From assembly GCF_032062135.1 (NCBI RefSeq), contig NC_092859.1, positions 72,659,206-72,723,205 of the forward strand: a stretch of DNA of 64,000 nt, in the 5' to 3' direction. The notes under the pieces are model-generated. The model searched no databases. It was given only the letters and a program-made list of their open reading frames with translations, and was not told where the DNA came from. The first letter of the stretch is position 1; each line of letters begins with the position of its first letter. Shown here one piece after another: positions 21,900 through 33,167 of this stretch. This stretch comes from Pyxicephalus adspersus. Taxonomy: Eukaryota > Chordata > Amphibia > Anura > Pyxicephalidae. A program made the position numbers and the translations under genes.

Positions 21900-23260
21900 A
21901 CAGTAAAACATTGGAAAATAAAGGGCAAGTGGTTAAGGTAAAATTTACGCTTATAGCTTTCCTTGAAGTGATCAGTGTTAGGACAATACTGGCAGATGCT
22001 CCAACAATAGTCAGCCATCATATGTAAATCCATCTACCCTGATACCGTCCTTCCATGACCTTCATATCTTGGTGTAATCTTTCACCTTGCTCATCACTGA
22101 CTGCACCAAGGTTTTCTGGGAAGTTAGAAAGATNNNNNNNNNNNNNNNNNNNNNNNNNNNNNNNNNNNNNNNNNNNNNNNNNNNNNNNNNNNNNNNNNNN
22201 NNNNNNNNNNNNNNNNNNNNNNNNNNNNNNNNNNNNNNNNNNNNNNNNNNNNNNNNNNNNNNNNNNNNNNNNNNNNNNNNNNNNNNNNNNNNNNNNNNNN
22301 NNNNNNNNNNNNNNNNNNNNNNNNNNNNNNNNNNNNNNNNNNNNNNNNNNNNNNNNNNNNNNNNNNNNNNNNNNNNNNNNNNNNNNNNNNNNNNNNNNNN
22401 NNNNNNNNNNNNNNNNNNNNNNNNNNNNNNNNNNNNNNNNNNNNNNNNNNNNNNNNNNNNNNNNNNNNNNNNNNNNNNNNNNNNNNNNNNNNNNNNNNNN
22501 NNNNNNNNNNNNNNNNNNNNNNNNNNNNNNNNNNNNNNNNNNNNNNNNNNNNNNNNNNNNNNNNNNNNNNNNNNNNNNNNNNNNNNNNNNNNNNNNNNNN
22601 NNNNNNNNNNNNNNNNNNNNNNNNNNNNNNNNNNNNNNNNNNNNNNNNNNNNNNNNNNNNNNNNNNNNNNNNNNNNNNNNNNNNNNNNNNNNNNNNNNNN
22701 NNNNNNNNNNNNNNNTGCACAGATAACAGGGATACTTAGTGTATCCGCGTTGCTGACCAAAAAGGAAGCATACCATTTTAAGGTCAACACAGATGACCCA
22801 ATTATGTTGGTGAAAAACTCAATGACTCTCATGTCTGCATATTCTTCACAAAGAGAAACTGAATGGCCAATTGGAACTGACCCAAATATATTGCCATTGT
22901 AAAAGAGGACATACTTTAAGCTCCGCTTTGAGCTATCGATGAATAGTCGCCATGCAGTTAAATTATAGATTGGAATTCCCAATTCCTCCAATAAACCAGG
23001 TATGTTATGGCAATGCACAAAGTCACTGTCAGTTTTAAGTACTGCAGAAATGCAATTTCTTTGGTTCGAAAGTACGATACCTTTGTTTCGTTTTCAAGTA
23101 AGTTTTTCTCACACAGTCTTGATGTCAGGAGTTCTGAAGCCTTTGATAGTCCCAAACCACTCAACTCATACTGATCAAATCCTTTACGAACAGAGTCCTT
23201 TTCAATTTCAAACTCTTTATTTTTTTTGTCCTTTAGTTCATTATCATAATCATTGTAACG
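21900..23260 (-). pseudogene. repetitive ORF of an unnamed transposon-like family
   Basis: Minus-strand pieces in three frames join into one protein-like order. 23260-23040 gives LGLSKASELLTSRLCEKNLL and VSYFRTKE. 23035-22870 gives LLEELGI, WRLFIDSSKRSLKYVLFYNG, VPIGHSVSL. 22860-22716 gives WVICVDLKMV and GYTKYPCYLC. After a 582-bp assembly gap, 22133-21935 gives FPENLGAVSDEQGERLHQDM, MEGRYQGRW, HMMADYCW and SYKRKF. From memory, near-identical motif strings (LFIDSSK.SLK.VLLHNGN, GYTK..CFLC, NLGAVSDE.GER.HQD, ADYCW) recur in many uncharacterised, multi-copy proteins of arthropods, cnidarians and vertebrates. I cannot name the superfamily or a catalytic triad. At least two frameshifts and the gap make it non-functional as assembled. 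Confidence 0.7.
22134..22715. other. assembly gap (582 N)
   Basis: Run of N interrupting the minus-strand transposon-like ORF. Open frames that span it are artefacts. Confidence 0.99.
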
Positions 23261-24060
23261 AACGCCCTCTCCGCCCGCACCCCGGCGCATTGACTTTCCA
23301 GCACACCAAGCAACAGTCCACGCACCAGCAGGCCAAAGAGGGGTTTGTAACGGAGCAAGGTTAACCACTCCTGTTAACCCTGTCAAACACACCGTCACAG
23401 GTAGACTGCCACCACGTGCTTATATGGAAGCACACACTGTTACCCCTGACAACCGCAGTTGTGCTTCTTCTTTAGTGTCACCCACTGCCACTCCAGACAG
23501 GGATGTCTCAGAAAACACAATGCTATAGTAGCACTTCGGGTTTGCAAGGTTTGCATTATTTCTATTTAGAGCATTGAGAGACTCAGCTTACACTTTTTAT
23601 AGGGTTTTATAAGTAAATGCATACAAAAACAGTGCATAAACAAATACAGAAAAATAAACACTGATCTAAGAAAATTAACAGAACACTAGCAGAACTATAG
23701 CAACAGCATAAAATAAAAAAGTGTGAAAACTGTGAAATAATTCTTAGGTAGAGTTAGTTTTCCTGGTCCAGGTTGCGGTATAAAGTCCAAGTTGTTAATC
23801 AGAGTCACTGGGCTCCCTGCAGTGCTCAATGTGTCAGTGCCGTTGTCCTTAGCGACATGATGGTATCAGTGAGAGCTCTTTCTGCTGGGCTTACATGAGT
23901 TTTTCTATGCCGACCACTGACCACTGACCACTGGGACTAATGGACCATCCAATGATAGCAGTGTGGGGGCTGTCTGAGGGGCTGTGACCACATGGGTTAT
24001 GGACACTCCCAATATGCACTCATTCTAGCCATTATTAATATTTAATATTAGTACAGGTTT
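23261..24060. other. repeat-like spacer, possibly an LTR
   Basis: Starts 'TGTAACGAACGCCC' at about 23265 and again TGTAACGGAGCAAGG at 23347, both followed by C-rich sequence. It has an unusually high GC content up to about 23530 compared with its flanks, then a TGACCACTGACCACTGACCACTGG triplet of 7-bp repeats at 23921-23940. No reading frame or partner copy was recognised in this window. Confidence 0.3.
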
Positions 24061-24360
24061 TATGAACTGCCAACCCCCAGATTATTTATTATCACAAAAT
24101 ACGAAGTTCATAGATATCAAACTCGATATGTCTGGGACTTTTAGTTCGCCAGGACAGGGTAACTCTGGTTTCCAGGCTTTCCTGAGGCCTAAGAGATCAG
24201 TTCTTGGTCTCCAAATGCTCCCTATACCAATCCAGCTACAAATCCATCATCTATTACTTTATACAGAATGGTATATTGTAAATATAAACATTCAGGAAAA
24301 AATGTGTTTCAAAATACATATCAGGGGCGCTCAGTCTGGGACTCTCTTGTTGTATTCTGA

Positions 24361-24732
24361 AGTTTTTATTATGCAAAAGTAACAGTCACTGAAATGATCT
24401 CCTGGCCCTCCCCAAACCATAGGTACACCAAATGGTATCTTATCACATGTTTTCCCATGGCAAACCTTATGAGGGGCCAAGACTTATCTTGATCACCAAG
24501 TTTATCTTTGAAATTTTCCATTTCAAATTTGTATTGGATTGGATACAGGACTTTGTATTGAATCAAATACAAAATATTTGAATTTCCAGCTACGACCACC
24601 GTCGACCGGTGTATGCACTGACATCAGAAATCGCCGAGGGACGCATACGCGAACGCCGGGTGTTCTAATTTTTGATAGTAGCAAGTTTTCTTACCCGGAA
24701 CCAGGTGCGAGCTAACCGCCCAGGTGGTTAAA
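24361..24732. mobile_element. piggyBac-like or related MITE, right part
   Basis: Ends in GAGCTAACCGCCCAGGTGG followed by TTAA at about 24728, the same type of terminus as the piggyBac at 11886 (CCC(T)GGC(G)GT inverted next to TTAA). Inside it has imperfect repeats of TTTGTATTGGATTGGATAC and TTTGTATTGAATCAAATAC. The left end is not certain. Confidence 0.45.
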
Positions 24733-24814
24733 TAATCTTTTGTGCATTATTCTTGGCCACCTGTAGATGGAGCTGTGTCTTCTTGTAAAATATATATCAA
24801 ACTCCAATGATGGC

Positions 24815-25045
24815 CTGATTTATTTAAAACTAATATTTAATAGTATTTAATTATTTATTTTCCAAGGTTGGATAGGATACACTTTCTTCAGTGTAGCTGG
24901 TTGATCCAGGAAACCTGGAATTGATTTATTAAAATCATTTGCTATTTGTTAGCAAATGTTTGGAATCCTGGACCAGATCCATTCCAGGTTTGCTGAATTA
25001 CCCAGCTGCACAGATAAAAGTGTATCCTTTAATAAATCAAGCTTA
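24815..25045. mobile_element. MITE of the GGCCTGATTTATTAAAGC family
   Basis: Starts TGGCCTGATTTATTTAAA and ends TTTAATAAATCAAGC. Inside, GGATACACTTTCTTCAGTGT and its partner AAAGTGTATCC, plus AACCTGGAATTGAT and ATCCATTCCAGGTTTGC, form long inverted arms around TTGCTATTTGTTAGCAAATG. Confidence 0.85.
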
Positions 25046-25996
25046 ATGTCTCAGATAGCTGGAGTTTGTTATACGCTTTAATTGAGGACACTCTTTTTCT
25101 AATAACATTTATACATTTTAAGATTTACATTTGAGTAAACAGCATATATCTCTAGATACAAATAACAATAATTTAATAAAAAAAAGGTGTCACTCTCTTA
25201 CAGATTTATGCAAAGTTTGGAAACTCTGAAGTGATGTAAGATTTATGATATATTGCAGAAACTCTCATTGTCTTTTACATTCCTGCCTATGAACTCCTTG
25301 GTAGGTTGCCTATGAGTTTCCTAACAGTAATAATTAGTAATAGTTTGTACACGCTGTGCAGCCAACCCAAAAAGAGCAAGCCTGTTGAACAGTCTATTGG
25401 ATACAACATGTAAAGATACAGTATGCAGTCATATACTAAGTGGAGCACTAGGATGTGAGGCAGGGGAAATATACCTCCCTATGCTGGTGCAAATAATAAA
25501 TAACAAGAGGTTCTAAAGGTACTTTCCCAAGCAGGCCACACAATTTACAGTGAGTTTCAGCTGCTGAACCTTTTTTAGCTAGCTATTTTTCTGTTAAAAC
25601 CTGTAAATACATCACCTGGCAGAGTAAAGCTTCCCATTATAAACATAAGATGTTATGTGATGAAATGTTAAGAGCTGCATCGCTGTCATCATCAAAAAAT
25701 TAACTGTGAAATGTGTTGTGCTGGTTTAGTAAAGGAAGCAGAATTATAAGGATTATTTATTTGGTTGGCATTGGTTTGCTGAGTCTTTATCACAAAGCAG
25801 CAGTCAACTTGTACAGCTCATAAAGTATATCTTCATTTACAATTGTTCATCCTCCATTATTCAGTTTTGCAAATGTAAGTATAAAAGATTGTTTACAGTA
25901 ATCCATGTTCTCTAACATATTACCTATTTAATGTACAGCGCTGCATAATATGTTGGTGCAATATAAATCCTTATTATTATTAATTTTATTATTATT

Positions 25997-26031
<35 letters not shown>

Positions 26032-27687
26032 GAAGAAGAAGAAGAAGAAGAAGAATATCCGCTAAAAGTTCCTAGCCCTCCCCTCATGATAAAATTGCTT
26101 TAACAAATGGTTTCTTCCAGGCCCCACTCATGGAGGGAAAGGTGTAAAAAAGTTTTGTAGTAAGTCCTTTGGCTAAATGTTTAAAAGGCTGAATCTGCTT
26201 GCTATTCAGGAGTTCACAAGTACAATACAACAAAATTTAGGCATAAATTACATCATTACTCAAGACATCACTACAGTAGAAAACAGTATTCCAAATCAGT
26301 AATGAAGCTTTTTGTTTGTGAATATTAGTTATGCAGATATGGCTCATCTTCTCTTTTTCTAAAAGATCAGGTCAATAGCTAATAGTTAGGGGATTGATCA
26401 ATCATCAGTCAATTAGTCAAATATCCATTTTCTATATCCACATTTGCATTCATTAGAATGTCCTGAATTATAATTATGATAACCATAGTCTGAATGCCTA
26501 TGATGATCTTTACAGTCCTGGGGTCCTAACCCCTTAGGTATTATTGTTCAACGACTGGTTGTTATTTTTCTGATAATTAGAATTATCCATTATTTTCATA
26601 GGTATATCAATATTCAGATTATCCAAATCCTTTTTATTGTTTTTTTTTTTACCGATATAAAACCTTCCTCACTTCATAAATATTAACAGTATCACCATCA
26701 GTATTATTTCTTTGATACTTAAACACTTTCCCAGCAGCATAGTCCGTTATATCCCTCTTAAACTAACATATAGTGCCAACAAACATCAGGAACTTCCAGG
26801 TTTATTGAATGCAAAATGATCAGTACCGTTTACCATCTTGGCAGGCAAACAATAACCTCATGGTCATAAATGATCCTAAAAGTGTGTTACATTTTAGATT
26901 CCACAGTTTTCCATCTGACTGGCTGTTTGTTTTTCAGGTATTTCCATTCAGTATTTTTTATTTTTGTGCAGAACTTCCTAAAACCTATAAAAAATATTTC
27001 TATCTGAAATACTAAATGAAAGCCTATTCTGCCACAGTAATACATTACTACACTTAAAATGATATCTTGTAATGTTTCAAGGCTACATAAAGCATAAAAA
27101 TATAAACACATTGGGGTAGAAATTAGGAGTCAGCACCTGCCAGTAAAAGGGTTAAATTTTCTTTTTCTTTTTTTTACAAAACTGAAAAAGCCTAATAAAA
27201 ACCTGATCTTATAAATGCATTCTCACAATTATCAAACCACCTACTAGTATTATTGAGGCTAGCAATCAATATAAAACTTTTAATTAGGAATTTTAGCTGG
27301 TAGTTTGATATTTACTGTAACATCAATGCTCTGAAGCACAATCAGGTTTCCTAATTAGAATACGGGGAAACTGTTTACTGTGCCATACCTAGTTTTAAAT
27401 ATGTTATTAGAGATGCATAAAGGCAACCTACATTATTGAACTCAATATTTGGTTTCAAGTTAACATAGTTATTACTGAAGAATTCCTTGTGTGGGCACCG
27501 AAGGCTTTTTTATAGACTACTTTAACAAGTGTACCTTATATAGATTTTAGAATCTCAAAAATGGCCTTCAAAGAATCAGCTGAGATCGATCTTGAGAGGA
27601 CCTCAGCATTTTACTGCTACTAGTAAGTGTTCACATCATGCAACCAAAAAGGATCCTCACAGAAGAATGAAGCAGACGCAACAATGG
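25046..27687. other. no gene seen apart from the L2-like tail at 25925
   Basis: AT-rich intergenic sequence. Open frames are short and without recognised motifs on either strand. Confidence 0.6.
25925..26055 (+). repeat. L2-like 3' tail followed by (ATT)n, (AAT)n and (AAG)n microsatellite
   Basis: TGTACAGCGCTGCATAATAT then GTTGGTGCAATATAAATCC is the LINE/SINE tail, continuing into (ATT)n, then (AAT)n and (AAG)n from about 26030. The microsatellite probably grew from the element's own (TAA)n end. Confidence 0.85.
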
Positions 27688-28200
27688 ACTAAAACACAAA
27701 GCCCCTGATTCATCAAGCAGAACCGGATGATCGCTCTCGCATTCGTATTCGCGATCCGAAATCGTACGCGCACACTCGAGTCCGGACCGCAGTAAACCGC
27801 GATCGCTGGCCGCGCGTACTTTCGCGCTTCCAGCGAGCGCGGATTTTATTGATGAATCAGGGGCAAAGTCTGAGAAATGACCTCTGCAAATGGGACTTTT
27901 AAGGCCAATGAGTGTAAATTGCACAAATATAAATCAGAATCCTAACTTTATTTAACGTCATTAAAAAGACATCATTAATAAAACTTTTAAAAATGTGAAC
28001 CAAACATTATCAAAAATTCCTGTCCAGGTTGCCTAGACAGAGAGGTAACCCAGTTGGGTAATTTTTAAAAGTTTGAATAATTATGTCTTCTTAATGATGG
28101 TAAATAAAGTTATGATTTTGATTTATATTTGTTGAATTTACATTATTTGGCCTTAAAAGTCTCATTTGCAGGGGTAATTCCTCAGACTTTGTGTTTTAGT
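27688..28200. mobile_element. palindromic MITE (about 346 bp) carrying a nested MITE
   Basis: The left arm starts ACTAAAACACAAAG (27688) and the right arm ends CTTTGTGTTTTAGT (28200). The arms also match through GCAAATG..GACTTTTAAGGCC, 'aaatataaatcagaat' and AAACTTTTAAAAA (27981-27993) against TTTTTAAAAGTTT (28062-28074). Each arm is about 140 bp with a loop of roughly 70 bases. A second element (27702-27863) interrupts the left arm. No coding capacity. Confidence 0.88.
27702..27863. mobile_element. nested CpG-rich MITE with 5-bp target duplication
   Basis: A 162-bp element with perfect 15-bp ends CCCCTGATTCATCAA / TTGATGAATCAGGGG flanked by CAAAG on both sides (27697-27701 and 27864-27868). 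The uninterrupted site is preserved in the other arm of the palindrome (reverse complement of CACAAAGTCTGAG), which proves the insertion boundaries. The inside is strikingly GC- and CpG-rich (CGCGATCCGAAATCG, GCCGCGCGTAC). Related pieces are at 43458 and 57862. Confidence 0.92.
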
Positions 28201-30089
28201 TCAAGTACTTAGAGATGTGGCCTTGTCTCAAATTAATAGGTTGGTCAAATTTCAGAAGTAATGTAGACTCAAGAATGGAACACCTCACAGGTTCAGGGAA
28301 ATAAACATGGAATTTAGATAGAACTTATTTTATTTTAGCAAAAGATAAGGTTTCAACGTCCCTGTTTCAGTTAAAATCATGTTTATTAAAAATAAATACC
28401 GTAAGTTATCTAACTCCTATCTGCAATTCCATCTTTCCCTGTTAATGCCCCACTCTCTGTCTACTCCCTCTAACTAATTCCTTCATGGTTACTTTTTGTA
28501 AGCTGAACTAAAATCAATAAAAATGTTATCTAACTTTTTGAAAGTGTCTCTCAAAGTTTACTTTCCCCTTCCCAAATCACGTATTGTATGTAGTCAGAGA
28601 ATATATCTTTATAGGCTAAAGGTATAATTATACCTACTTTAACTCTGTTTTCTTACTGTAGTGCCTAGGGGAGGCTGACATCACTGACCACAGGTGGAAA
28701 CCCGTGGAATGCCGAGCAGAAGAAATTGGGTGTGAAGATGCTCTTACTGAGGATTGGCATGCATTTCTGTCAGATTTTTCCTACTCTGCATTCCATTAAT
28801 TCCATGGGATTTAACCCCTAACAATATAAACTATGCACCAAGTAATTTGATGGAGGGTGTAAAGGGATTGTAATTACAATTTTATTCCCGTACAGAAAAA
28901 GTTTTAATTTACATATGTCAGATTATGGAAGAAGAGGACTTCCCATTTTTTTGGAAGGTTCATTTTAAAAGTTCTTGGCTTTCTTTTATCCAAAGATGCT
29001 TTACAACACTTGAGTTAAAAAAACTACAAAATATTTTCCATAAACAATAACATAGTTGGGGATATCCTTGCAGTTGTGAACCCCATCATCTTTAGCAGTC
29101 TTTAACCTTGTTGTTATCTGTTCTGTTGCCAATTATGAGGATTTAACTTTGTTGAAATTTTTTTCCTACTTTGACTCATGGTGATATAATAAATATAAAG
29201 GCTTTTCCTTTGACAATGCAGTAGTTCTAAACTCTCTCTTTTTCTCTGTTGCTCTTTTAGCTGTCTACACCTTCTTATTGTACCTTCCTTTCCTATTTAG
29301 GTTTAATTCTGCTAAAATGAATGTAATAGAATACTGATATCTCCATATTATTGTAATAATAATCCAATATATAGGCATTACTACATTACAAAGTAATTTC
29401 AGCCCTACTGTATTTTAGTCAGACATTGATAACAGGAAGGGATGTTGTTAAGTTTATAAGATGTGATGGAAGAGGTGACTACATGCCCTACTGCAATCTA
29501 TCAATCATAGTTGTTTCTATTAGCAAATCAAGTCAAGTATTTGACTTTATCAATTGCAGCTAGCAGTTGCAGAAAAAAAGTTAATGCATTTTGTGGTATT
29601 TGCTTTAGAACTACTTTTCTCCCCATACTAGTCTATAGGAATTAGTTTATAAATAAAAACTAGTTAACGAATTAGCTCTTGTGTCATTGTTTACACTTGT
29701 GAAGTATGCAAGTTTGTAATTTTCAGCTCCTACTATTTGTACAATGCCACCTAATATTTTGGAGCTTGATAAATAAAAGAAAAAAATAACACAGAACATC
29801 TCCCACAAGGTTTGAATATACTGTATGGTTAGTACTGAATATAGGTGGAGGTTTTCTTTTAGTCCCTTTTCCTAGTTATTCATAGATACGGAAGAGAAGT
29901 GACCATCGGAGAACCCCTAGGAAGGGTGTCATTGGCAGGGTCATTATGTTAAAAATAAAAAAAGGACACAGTTGAGACACTTCGTTCAATCTCTGCACAG
30001 ACGTACCAATAGTACCCTTTGCATACTCCATTTGATTGTGCTTGTGCCCGGGTAAAGAGGGTCTTGTTAATATACTGCTCCCTGCTTCT
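28201..30089. other. no gene seen; spacer before the retroelement nest
   Basis: No repeat or coding signature recognised. Composition is ordinary for this window. Confidence 0.55.
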
Positions 30090-30625
30090 CTCAAAAGCGA
30101 AACCCAAACCACTATGTGTTATGCACTGCAAGGAAGATGCTCCTTAGACTGCTCTCAATGGGGCAGATCTGAGATACGGCAGCACATGGCGTTATTCATG
30201 TGGGTTTCTATGAAGCAAACTATAGATTATGTGAGACTATGGGCGCTCTCTACCATGTGTGGTCTACCATGTGGACTTGCCCCTATATTAAGTGGTTTTG
30301 GATTGGTGTTTACCAAATTGTTTACACCCTTTGGAGAGAAGCCTCCCTATGAGGTGTTGTTGCTCCTGAAGCCACAGGGCTGTAGGAAACTCCAAACTAA
30401 AATCCTTAACTTTGTCTTCACTGCTGCTGAACAAACTCTAGCAAAGGCTTGGTACTCTGGCGTCCCTACTGTAACACAAGTGAAACGCAAAGTCACATGG
30501 TATTTCACTAATTAGCCCCTGGCGGACGAAATTATTGACTCATTAGAGGCATTCCAAAATGTATGGGAACCCTGGATTACCCACTACCTACCGAATTACT
30601 TTAATTTGGGCCTGGTTTCCTTTTG
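30090..30625 (+). pseudogene. L1/Tx1-like LINE C-terminal fragment
   Basis: The plus strand contains KILNFVFTAAEQTLAKAWYS, VKRKVTWYF, a stop, then SLEAFQNVWEPWITHYLPNY (about 30390-30600). This order (AAK..IA..W, then W..I.N.E, then F...W.PW) is the C-terminal tail of L1/Tx1-type ORF2 proteins downstream of the reverse transcriptase. It is immediately followed by the Penelope-like element. Confidence 0.7.
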
Positions 30626-30849
30626 AAGCTGTTCTACCCTGTTACATGTAAACATGACATGCTTTGCATTCAACAATTGTCCGCCGTCCTGTCCCTGTAG
30701 TCCTCCCATTCCTTTCCCATTGTCCTCCTCTGATCAACTTCCTTTCCTCCTGTCCTGTCTCCTTCTCTTCTTTTTTGTTCACGGTAAACAATATATATGG
30801 GTATGCTGTACCTTCTCCAAGTTCTCCAACTGCTTAATTAGCAGATACT

Positions 30850-32352
30850 CTCTTATTTGGAATGCCTATACTTCTAAACTAATCAACAAGAACAACAAAG
30901 ACTACTTATGGATCAATCTTCCAACCATTCCCACCTTCTATATCCTCCCAAAAGTCCACAAAGACGTTAACAACCCACCAGGTAGGCCGATTGTAGCTGG
31001 CATAAATTCAATTACTTCCATTGCAAGTGAACTAAAAGATTTGTATTTACAACCACTTGTCACTGAATTGCCCTCATTTCTTAAGGACACTATCGAAGTC
31101 CTTAAACTTACCAACAATATGGAAGTGCCAACGCAAACCATATTAGTAACAATTGACGTGGATACCCTTTATACAAGTATCCCACATGAGAAGGGCATCA
31201 ATGCCATTAGGAACTGTCTGTCCAGAAGCAAACCCCACAACACTGACAAAAACCGATTCATCATGTCTCTACTGGAGTACATATTGAAAGTAAATATTTT
31301 CAAATTCAATGACGTCCTGTACCTCCAAGTACAGGGCATCGCTATGGGCACTAAATTTGCCCCGGCATATGTGAACCTGTACCTAGGGGAATGGGAAAAG
31401 GATCTCTTCAAAGTCATTAATGACTCCTTATATGCCAAAAAAATTCATTTTGGAGACAATACGTAGATGACGTCCTGCTACTCTGGACAGGATCAGAAAA
31501 GGAAATACAGAAATTTTATACAAGTGAACAACTGCAATCTGCGTTCCACCATGAATTTTGATCAGCGCCGCATTCCATTTCTGGATCTGTACATTGTTAA
31601 AATGACAATAGGATCACAACAACTTTATTCAGGAAAGACAAAACTAGCTATATTTAAACAAGAACTACTATATAAAGGAAGACATACAACCAATAATGAC
31701 GTGTCACAAACCAGAATCATCACCATGTTAAATTCTGAACACAACCAGGTATGCAACATTTGTCAGAAACATTGGAAAATCCTGAGTGATGACCCCTTAA
31801 TTTCAAGATTTGTAGGCAAGAAACCTGCTTGTTCTCAGGAAATCCCCATCTTTAAAACACCAACTGATACATAGCCATTTTAACACCACCCCTCCATCAA
31901 CCAACATTAGAGGCACGTTTAAATGCGGTCATTGCAGCCAATGCTGCTGGATCCAAGAAGCCTTATGCACGATACTACCCAATGGCAGAGTGCACCAACC
32001 CAACCACCACATTTGTTGCACCACTAAAGGAGTTATATATTTGATATCCTGCAAGTGAGGGTCGTTTCTATGTCGGTAAAACGAAGAGAGCATTAAAAAA
32101 GAGAATCTACGAACATGTCTACTCAATTACAGCAGAAGAATCATCACTCCCATAAGCCATCACGTGAGCACGCAACACCACTTTGATGCCTTAATGATTT
32201 TGTTTTCAGATCTAAAACACATTCCCAGAAACCCCAGAGGATGGAAAACTACTACAATCTGAATGCAAGTGGATCATTAATTTACAAGCAACCAGAGCAC
32301 CTGGATTAAATGATATGATTAGCTACAAACCTTTTCTACCAATCTCCTAGTA
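30850..32352 (+). pseudogene. Penelope-like element: reverse transcriptase plus GIY-YIG endonuclease
   Basis: Reverse-transcriptase blocks are in order. TFYILPKVHKD and PPGRPIVAGI (about 30928-31005) come first, then motif A LVTIDVDTLYTSIPHEKG (about 31145-31195), YLQVQGIAMGTKFAPAYVNL (about 31320-31380), and motif C RQYVDDVLLLW (31454-31486) with the catalytic Asp pair retained but in a different frame. CNICQKHWKILSDDP follows (about 31755-31800). Then comes a GIY-YIG endonuclease: GVIYLISC (32029-32052), a stop, FYVGKTKRALKKRIYEHVYS (about 32065-32125), CKWIINLQATRAPGLND (about 32263-32313). RT followed by GIY-YIG is diagnostic of Penelope-like elements. The N-terminal part is missing. At least two frameshifts and several stops inactivate it. 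Confidence 0.93.
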
Positions 32353-33165
32353 CCTAAAATTTCTTTTTTAGACATTACCTTTTAACCTTTATTTATCTTT
32401 CCACTTATCCTGGATAATAACACTAATTACCCCTTTTTTCTCAAACCGTCACATCTTACGATCTTTGATACGATCACCACCTAGTCAGCATAAAAATTGA
32501 CTTGTTTATTATCTACTATTCATACTTTCATGTACTTTTTATTTATCATTTTTTGAGTATTTGATTTTTCAATCACATTGTACTGTTCCAATATTTTAAG
32601 TATTTTTCTCATTATCTCTATATTAGCATTACTATGATTCAACAATCATATAGCACAATAATCTTGTAATGTTATATGTAATTCAATACCCCTTTAATTG
32701 CAACAATTTTACATCTGTACATAAATATATATAATTTTGTTTTTCCTTTATGAAGTCTAGTTTATTCACAGTTGTAAACACCATCCTATTAGGTTCTGCT
32801 GTCAATTATTTATTTATAAACTTGATTGTAGGATTTGATGCTGTCCTCTGCTATTTTTGTAATCTTGCATTGTCACATTCAACCTCTAACTCTATATACT
32901 GCTTCTAATTTCTCTCCACCAGATATATCTCCTTAAAGAATCATCATCATTACTTACACCTTCATTAATCCTTTTTATGCCCTATCACACTCTGTTTCAT
33001 TAGCAATTAGAGGGCGTATACTGAGCAGATCTTATGTGTGAAGCCACACCCCCTTATGCTAAACCGCTTACCCTCTGCTACCAGTACAACTGTGAGGGTG
33101 GAAGTTATCTTTCTTCCCCTCATAGCGCAGATGCAGCTCACAATTAAATACTTTAGGGCGGAAGC
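32353..33165. other. AT-rich spacer after the Penelope-like element
   Basis: Low-complexity T- and A-rich sequence, possibly the element's 3' untranslated region. From about 33000 (GAGGGCGTATACTGAGC...) a short GC-richer part runs up to the minus-strand Gypsy protease remnant. No gene seen. Confidence 0.5.
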
Positions 33166-33167
33166 TC

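Noticed and set aside
22018..23018. Long open frames that cross the N run
   Set aside because: The N stretch gives no stops, so lengths are meaningless. Only the flanking real sequence was used.
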